Shown: one piece after another, positions 61,000 through 64,000 of the stretch
Numbering within the stretch: position 1 is the stretch's first letter
How the letters are laid out: each line of letters opens with the position of its first letter
Source of the DNA: JAEVLT01 sp050496765
Lineage (GTDB): Bacteria > Bacillota > Bacilli > Bacillales > Cytobacillaceae
Direction of reading: 5' to 3'
Length of the DNA stretch: 64,000 nucleotides
Assembly: GCF_050496765.1 (NCBI RefSeq)
Contig: NZ_JBNWEO010000015.1
Span: forward strand, 1 to 64,000
Made by a program: the position numbers and the translations under genes
The notes under the pieces: model-generated
Told to the model about the DNA's origin: nothing
Databases searched by the model: none
The model's input: only the letters and a program-made list of their open reading frames with translations

Positions 61000-61083
61000 C
61001 AAAACAAGGCTTTTATAAGAAGTTTATTAAAAGGGTCTTTTTTTGAATTTTCTTTTTGTTGCTGAATCTGTTTTTTATCCAGC

Positions 61084-61102
61084 GTGCATGTTGGACATGC
61101 AC
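61084..61102 (+). promoter_or_regulatory. Hairpin in the ypfD leader
   Basis: GTGCATG (61084-61090) pairs with CATGCAC (61096-61102) around a 5-base loop, 47 bases before ypfD. It has no T-run, so it is not a terminator; a role in translation control of this S1-like gene is possible. An imperfect terminator-like stem (AAGGCTTTTA/TAAAAGGGTCT, T-run) for plsC lies at about 61006-61045. Confidence 0.4.
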
Positions 61103-61148
61103 CAAAAGATATATTTTTTATCAGTCAAGTGATTAAGGAGGAGTACAT

Positions 61149-62288
61149 ATGACGGAAGATATGAACCAGATCGAAGTTAAAAATTTTGAAATTGGTGACA
61201 CTGTAACCGGAAAAGTTACAAAAGTAGAAGAGAAACAAGTGATTGTCGATATTCAAGATAGCAAGCTTGATGGCATCATTCCGATTAGCGAGCTTTCAAG
61301 CCTCCATATTGAAAAAGCATCAGATGCTGTTGCTGAAGGAGATGCGCTTGAACTAGAAGTGCTAAAAGTAGAAGAAGATGCGCTAATTTTATCAAAGCGC
61401 AAAATCGATGCAAAAAAGGCCTGGGAAAAATTGGAGCAAATGTTTGGAAAGGGCGAAATTTTCGATGCTGAAGTGAAGGATGTTGTAAAAGGAGGCCTCG
61501 TAGTTGATTTAGGTGTGCGCGGCTTTGTTCCGGCTTCCCTTGTTGAAGCCCATTTTGTTGAAGATTTCTCCGACTATAAAGGACGTACTCTTTCCTTTAA
61601 AATTGTAGAATTGGACAAAGAGAAAAACCGCTTAATTTTATCCCATCGTGCAGTAGTGGAAGAAGAAAAAGGAAGAAAAAAACAAACCGTTCTTGACTCC
61701 CTTGCTCCTGGACAGGTACTGGAAGGTACGGTTCAGCGGATCACGGACTTCGGTGCGTTTGTAGATCTTGGCGGGATTGACGGCCTTGTGCATATCTCCC
61801 AGCTTTCCCATGAGCATGTTGATAAGCCTGCCGATGTTGTTCAAGAAGGGCAAAAGGTGCAAGTAAAGGTTTTAAATGTGGATCGTGACAATGAGCGAAT
61901 TTCGTTGTCCATTAAGGAGACATTACCGGGGCCATGGGCGAATGTTGCAGAAAGAGCGCCTAAAGGCAGTGTGCTTACAGGTGCAGTCAAGCGCCTTGTT
62001 TCCTATGGTGCGTTTGTAGAAGTCTTCCCTGGAGTAGAGGGACTTGTTCACATTTCCCAAATTGCCCATAAACATATAGGAACACCGCATGAAGTACTGA
62101 AAGAAGGACAGGAAGTAAAAGTAAAAGTCCTTGATGTAAATGAAGGAGAACAGCGTTTATCCTTAAGTATAAAAGATCTATTGGAAAAAGATGTGGAAGA
62201 AAACTTGGATTACGAGCTGCCGGAAGAATCCAAGGGCTTCCAGCTTGGTGAAATGATCGGGGATAAATTAAAGAATCTGCGAAAATAA
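61149..62288 (+). CDS. ypfD: S1-domain RNA-binding protein (30S ribosomal protein S1 homologue, YpfD)
   Basis: This 379-residue protein consists of four S1 OB-fold repeats (about residues 14-82, 98-168, 184-254, 270-340), the third and fourth being the most canonical (GTVQRITDFGAFVDLGGIDGLVH). Gram-positive S1 homologues are shorter than the six-repeat E. coli protein. AAGGAGG precedes the ATG. Confidence 0.93.
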   Translation: MTEDMNQIEVKNFEIGDTVTGKVTKVEEKQVIVDIQDSKLDGIIPISELSSLHIEKASDAVAEGDALELEVLKVEEDALILSKRKIDAKKAWEKLEQMFGKGEIFDAEVKDVVKGGLVVDLGVRGFVPASLVEAHFVEDFSDYKGRTLSFKIVELDKEKNRLILSHRAVVEEEKGRKKQTVLDSLAPGQVLEGTVQRITDFGAFVDLGGIDGLVHISQLSHEHVDKPADVVQEGQKVQVKVLNVDRDNERISLSIKETLPGPWANVAERAPKGSVLTGAVKRLVSYGAFVEVFPGVEGLVHISQIAHKHIGTPHEVLKEGQEVKVKVLDVNEGEQRLSLSIKDLLEKDVEENLDYELPEESKGFQLGEMIGDKLKNLRK

Positions 62289-62300
62289 TGGTGATAATTC

Positions 62301-63332
62301 GTGTCTAGGTCAGATCGGAAATGGGATCACATCCGCTATGCCGCTGAAGAAGAACAAAAGCATACGAAAGCTTTTGCTGACATTCATTTTGTCCACCAAA
62401 GCCTGCCGAATTTAAGTGTGAACGATATTCAATTCGATTTAAAAATTGGCGAACTTTCTTTAAGTTCGCCAATTTTTATCAATGCCATGACAGGTGGCGG
62501 CGGTGAGAGGACTTACCAAATAAATAAGGGACTTGCGCAGGCAGCGAATTTGTCGGGTGTAGCAATGGCAGTCGGTTCGCAAATGTCAGCCTTAAAAAAT
62601 GCCAAGGAAAAATATACATACGAAGTGGTTCGCGAGTACAATCCAAACGGCATCGTCATCGCCAATCTTGGAAGTGAAGCAACGGTTGAGCATGCGCAAC
62701 GAGCCATTGATATGATCGAAGCAAACGCTTTGCAGCTGCATTTGAACGTAATTCAGGAATTGACAATGCCAGAGGGGGATCGCGATTTCACAGGTGCGTT
62801 GAAAAGAATCGAAACCATTGTAAAAAATGTTTCTGTCCCTGTAATCGTAAAAGAAGTAGGATTCGGAATGAGCCGCGAAACCGTTTTGTCGTTGAACTCT
62901 GCTGGAGTGACGATCATTGATATTGGAGGCGCAGGTGGCACCAACTTTGCAAAAATTGAAAATCGAAGAAGAAGTCAAGCTCTTTCCTTCTTTAATGATT
63001 GGGGCATTCCTTCTGCAGTATCGATTGCAGAGGTAGCCGATAGTGCGCCGGAACTGGCAATCATTGGTTCAGGAGGAATTCGTTCTGCTCTCGATGCAGC
63101 GAAAGCCATTGCCCTTGGAGCGGATGCAGTCGGGATCGCGGGGGCTTTTTTAACCATCCTTTTGGAGCAGGGGTGTGAAGGCCTTCTCGAAGCGATTAAC
63201 ACCTTTCATATGGAATTAGCCTTGATCATGACCGCACTTGGGACTAAAACAGTAGCTGAACTGCAACAAGCTCCACTTGTCATTGCTGGAAAACGGACCA
63301 TTGGCTTAAACAAAGAGGGATTGACACAATAA
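62301..63332 (+). CDS. fni: Isopentenyl-diphosphate delta-isomerase, type 2 (FMN)
   Basis: This 343-residue FMN enzyme interconverts IPP and DMAPP. The family motifs MTGGGGERTYQIN (about residues 64-76), VGSQMSALK (about 92), HLNVIQELTMPEGDRDF (about 147) and GSGGIRSALDAAKAIALGAD (about 254) are present. GTG start 62301 with GGTGAT upstream. A 16-bp perfect inverted repeat lies inside the gene at 62441-62477. Confidence 0.94.
   Translation: MSRSDRKWDHIRYAAEEEQKHTKAFADIHFVHQSLPNLSVNDIQFDLKIGELSLSSPIFINAMTGGGGERTYQINKGLAQAANLSGVAMAVGSQMSALKNAKEKYTYEVVREYNPNGIVIANLGSEATVEHAQRAIDMIEANALQLHLNVIQELTMPEGDRDFTGALKRIETIVKNVSVPVIVKEVGFGMSRETVLSLNSAGVTIIDIGGAGGTNFAKIENRRRSQALSFFNDWGIPSAVSIAEVADSAPELAIIGSGGIRSALDAAKAIALGADAVGIAGAFLTILLEQGCEGLLEAINTFHMELALIMTALGTKTVAELQQAPLVIAGKRTIGLNKEGLTQ
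62441..62477 (+). other. Terminator-like 16-bp perfect inverted repeat inside fni
   Basis: AAAAATTGGCGAACTT (62441-62456), a 5-base loop, and AAGTTCGCCAATTTTT (62462-62477). The descending arm ends in five T residues, the shape of an intrinsic terminator, but it lies about 140 bases into an open coding frame (KIGELSLSSPIF). Confidence 0.7.
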
Positions 63333-63355
63333 AATACAGCATCAGATAAAAAGGT

Positions 63356-63385
63356 AAAAAGCTCTCGCGGCTGCGAGAGCTTTTT
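63356..63385. terminator. Bidirectional terminator between fni and ypzI
   Basis: AAAAAGCTCTCG (63356-63367) pairs perfectly with CGAGAGCTTTTT (63374-63385); T-runs on both strands. Confidence 0.85.
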
Positions 63386-63391
63386 GCCTTT

Positions 63392-63535
63392 TTAGTCCGC
63401 TTTGGAATCGTTCATTGAGCGGGCTTCTTCCGGGCTTTGCAGCTTTGTTGCTCCCGGGTAGTGCAAGGCCTGATCACGGTCAGACTCAACTCTTCTGCTT
63501 GCTTTAAGTTTTTTTTCCTGACGATCTTTACCCAT
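63392..63535 (-). CDS. ypzI: YpzI family small protein
   Basis: This 47-residue charged protein begins MGKDRQEKKLK and contains RVESDRDQALHYPGATKL and a PEEAR motif, the YpzI family pattern. GGAGGTG lies 7 bases before ATG 63535; a second ATG directly upstream and the longer frame are less likely. Found between ypfD/fni and yphA as in B. subtilis. Function unknown. Confidence 0.85.
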   Translation of the reverse strand: MGKDRQEKKLKASRRVESDRDQALHYPGATKLQSPEEARSMNDSKAD

Positions 63536-63645
63536 CATCCTACACCTCCTCTTTTTAAGATGGTGCAGATTGGAAAGATTATTCCGGGAAGTATGAAACT
63601 CCTGTTGTTGTACCGATAATGGAAAACATAGGAGGTATGCAGGGT

Positions 63646-64000
63646 ATGGAAGGATCCATGTTTTATTTTCTTTTTTGGTGTTCGTGGATTTATATAACAT
63701 TTATAATGAAAAAAGAAAATCCTTTTCGGACAAAACTGGCTGCTGCTGTGTTAATCGTCATCATCTTGGCTGATTTTTCAATACCAATCGGAAATAATAA
63801 GGTGTATGCAGGCGGTCTTTTTTTATTAATCATCACCTATATGGCTGCAAAGAAAGTGAAAGGGAAATCTTTGGCCTATTTTTTTATTTGTTCCTTCATC
63901 ATCCTGATTGCTTACGTAACATTCCACTTGTTCGAACTATTTGATCCAGTATGGCTTATTTTAAAAAAAGAGTGGATGATGGGCATCATCCTCGGTTATT
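63646..64000 (+). CDS. yphA: YphA-like membrane protein, cut by the window end
   Basis: The frame is open from ATG 63646 to the last base. It encodes at least 118 residues with four hydrophobic helices (about residues 3-20, 33-48, 55-70, 78-98) separated by basic loops. Position after ypzI matches B. subtilis yphA (before seaA and der). AGGAGG lies 10 bases upstream; an in-frame ATG at 63637 directly follows it and is less likely. The C-terminus is not in this window. Confidence 0.75.
   Translation, partial: MEGSMFYFLFWCSWIYITFIMKKENPFRTKLAAAVLIVIILADFSIPIGNNKVYAGGLFLLIITYMAAKKVKGKSLAYFFICSFIILIAYVTFHLFELFDPVWLILKKEWMMGIILGY

Noticed and set aside
1..64000. High number of TTG starts (mvaB, nudF, spoIIM, spoVAA, spoVAB, spoVAF, scpB, resC, ypeB and others) as a sign of unusual translation
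   Set aside because: About one gene in eight is in the range known for Bacillus, so it is not remarkable.
1..64000. CRISPR array, prophage, toxin-antitoxin or restriction-type defence system
   Set aside because: No regularly spaced repeats, phage structural genes, or nuclease/methylase neighbours were seen; the window is core chromosome.

Overview
This window is a chromosomal segment of an endospore-forming, low-to-moderate G+C Bacillota, almost certainly a Bacillaceae member. The evidence is a near-complete sporulation and germination gene set, strong AGGAGG ribosome binding sites, many TTG and GTG starts, intrinsic terminators with long T-runs, and a gene order that follows the Bacillus subtilis yqj-yqk-spoIIA-spoVA-lysA-scp-res-fer-gudB-sleB-cmk-yph region almost gene by gene. 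The family I pyrophosphatase resembles the Geobacillus enzyme as I remember it, which hints at a (moderate) thermophile relative, but I would not name a species.

Layout. 1-1.3 kb: an intact IS3-family element with a -1 frameshift site. 1.6-10.8 kb: a stray nucleotidyltransferase-like gene, then yqzH / polY2 (yqjW) / yqjX with a LexA box, a CDGSH Fe-S protein, yqkB, yqkD, mvaB, yqkE, yqkF, mciZ, nudF and endonuclease Q. 10.9-24.9 kb: spoIIM, fur (Per box upstream), yqzK, xerD, the nucleoside salvage cluster drm-punA-pdp, dacF, spoIIAA-spoIIAB-sigF, a shortened spoVA operon and lysA. 24.9-26.3 kb: about 1.4 kb of gene-poor, repeat-rich DNA with a decayed IS1380-type transposase, where B. subtilis has ppiB and the riboflavin genes; only ribT is left. 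26.3-34.3 kb: ribT, ypuF, a yjcZ-type micro-ORF, scpAB, ypuI, a Fe/Mn superoxide dismutase, dacB-spmA-spmB and rluB. 34.5-42.5 kb: resABCDE (cytochrome c maturation plus redox two-component system) and sigX-rsiX. 42.7-52.6 kb: an M23/LysM endopeptidase, ppa, ferredoxin, ypbB-recQ-ypbD-ypbE-ypbF, cotJABC, a CBS-ACT protein, ypbG and mecB. 52.8-64 kb: gudB, ypdA, asparaginase, sleB-ypeB, ypfA, ypfB, cmk, plsC, ypfD, fni, ypzI and the start of yphA.

How the genes work together. The sporulation programme is visible in both genes and promoters: a Spo0A box and sigma-H promoter before spoIIAA, a sigma-F promoter before dacF, sigma-E promoters before spoIIM and dacB-spmAB, and a sigma-G -10 before spoVAA. 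Chromosome handling (ScpAB, XerD, MciZ, RecQ), cortex and germination functions (DacF, DacB, SpmAB, SleB, YpeB, SpoVA) and respiration/redox (Res, Fur, Sod, YpdA, ferredoxin) make up the rest. No rRNA or tRNA gene, CRISPR array, prophage or defence island was found.

I did not find a wholly new multi-gene system. The most unusual points are the spoVA operon lacking spoVAC-spoVAD-spoVAEb, loss of the rib operon beside repeats and a dead transposase, a perfect 16-bp terminator-like inverted repeat inside fni, a long C-terminal tail on MciZ, a YpbE without its LysM domain, and two dispersed palindromic repeat families.
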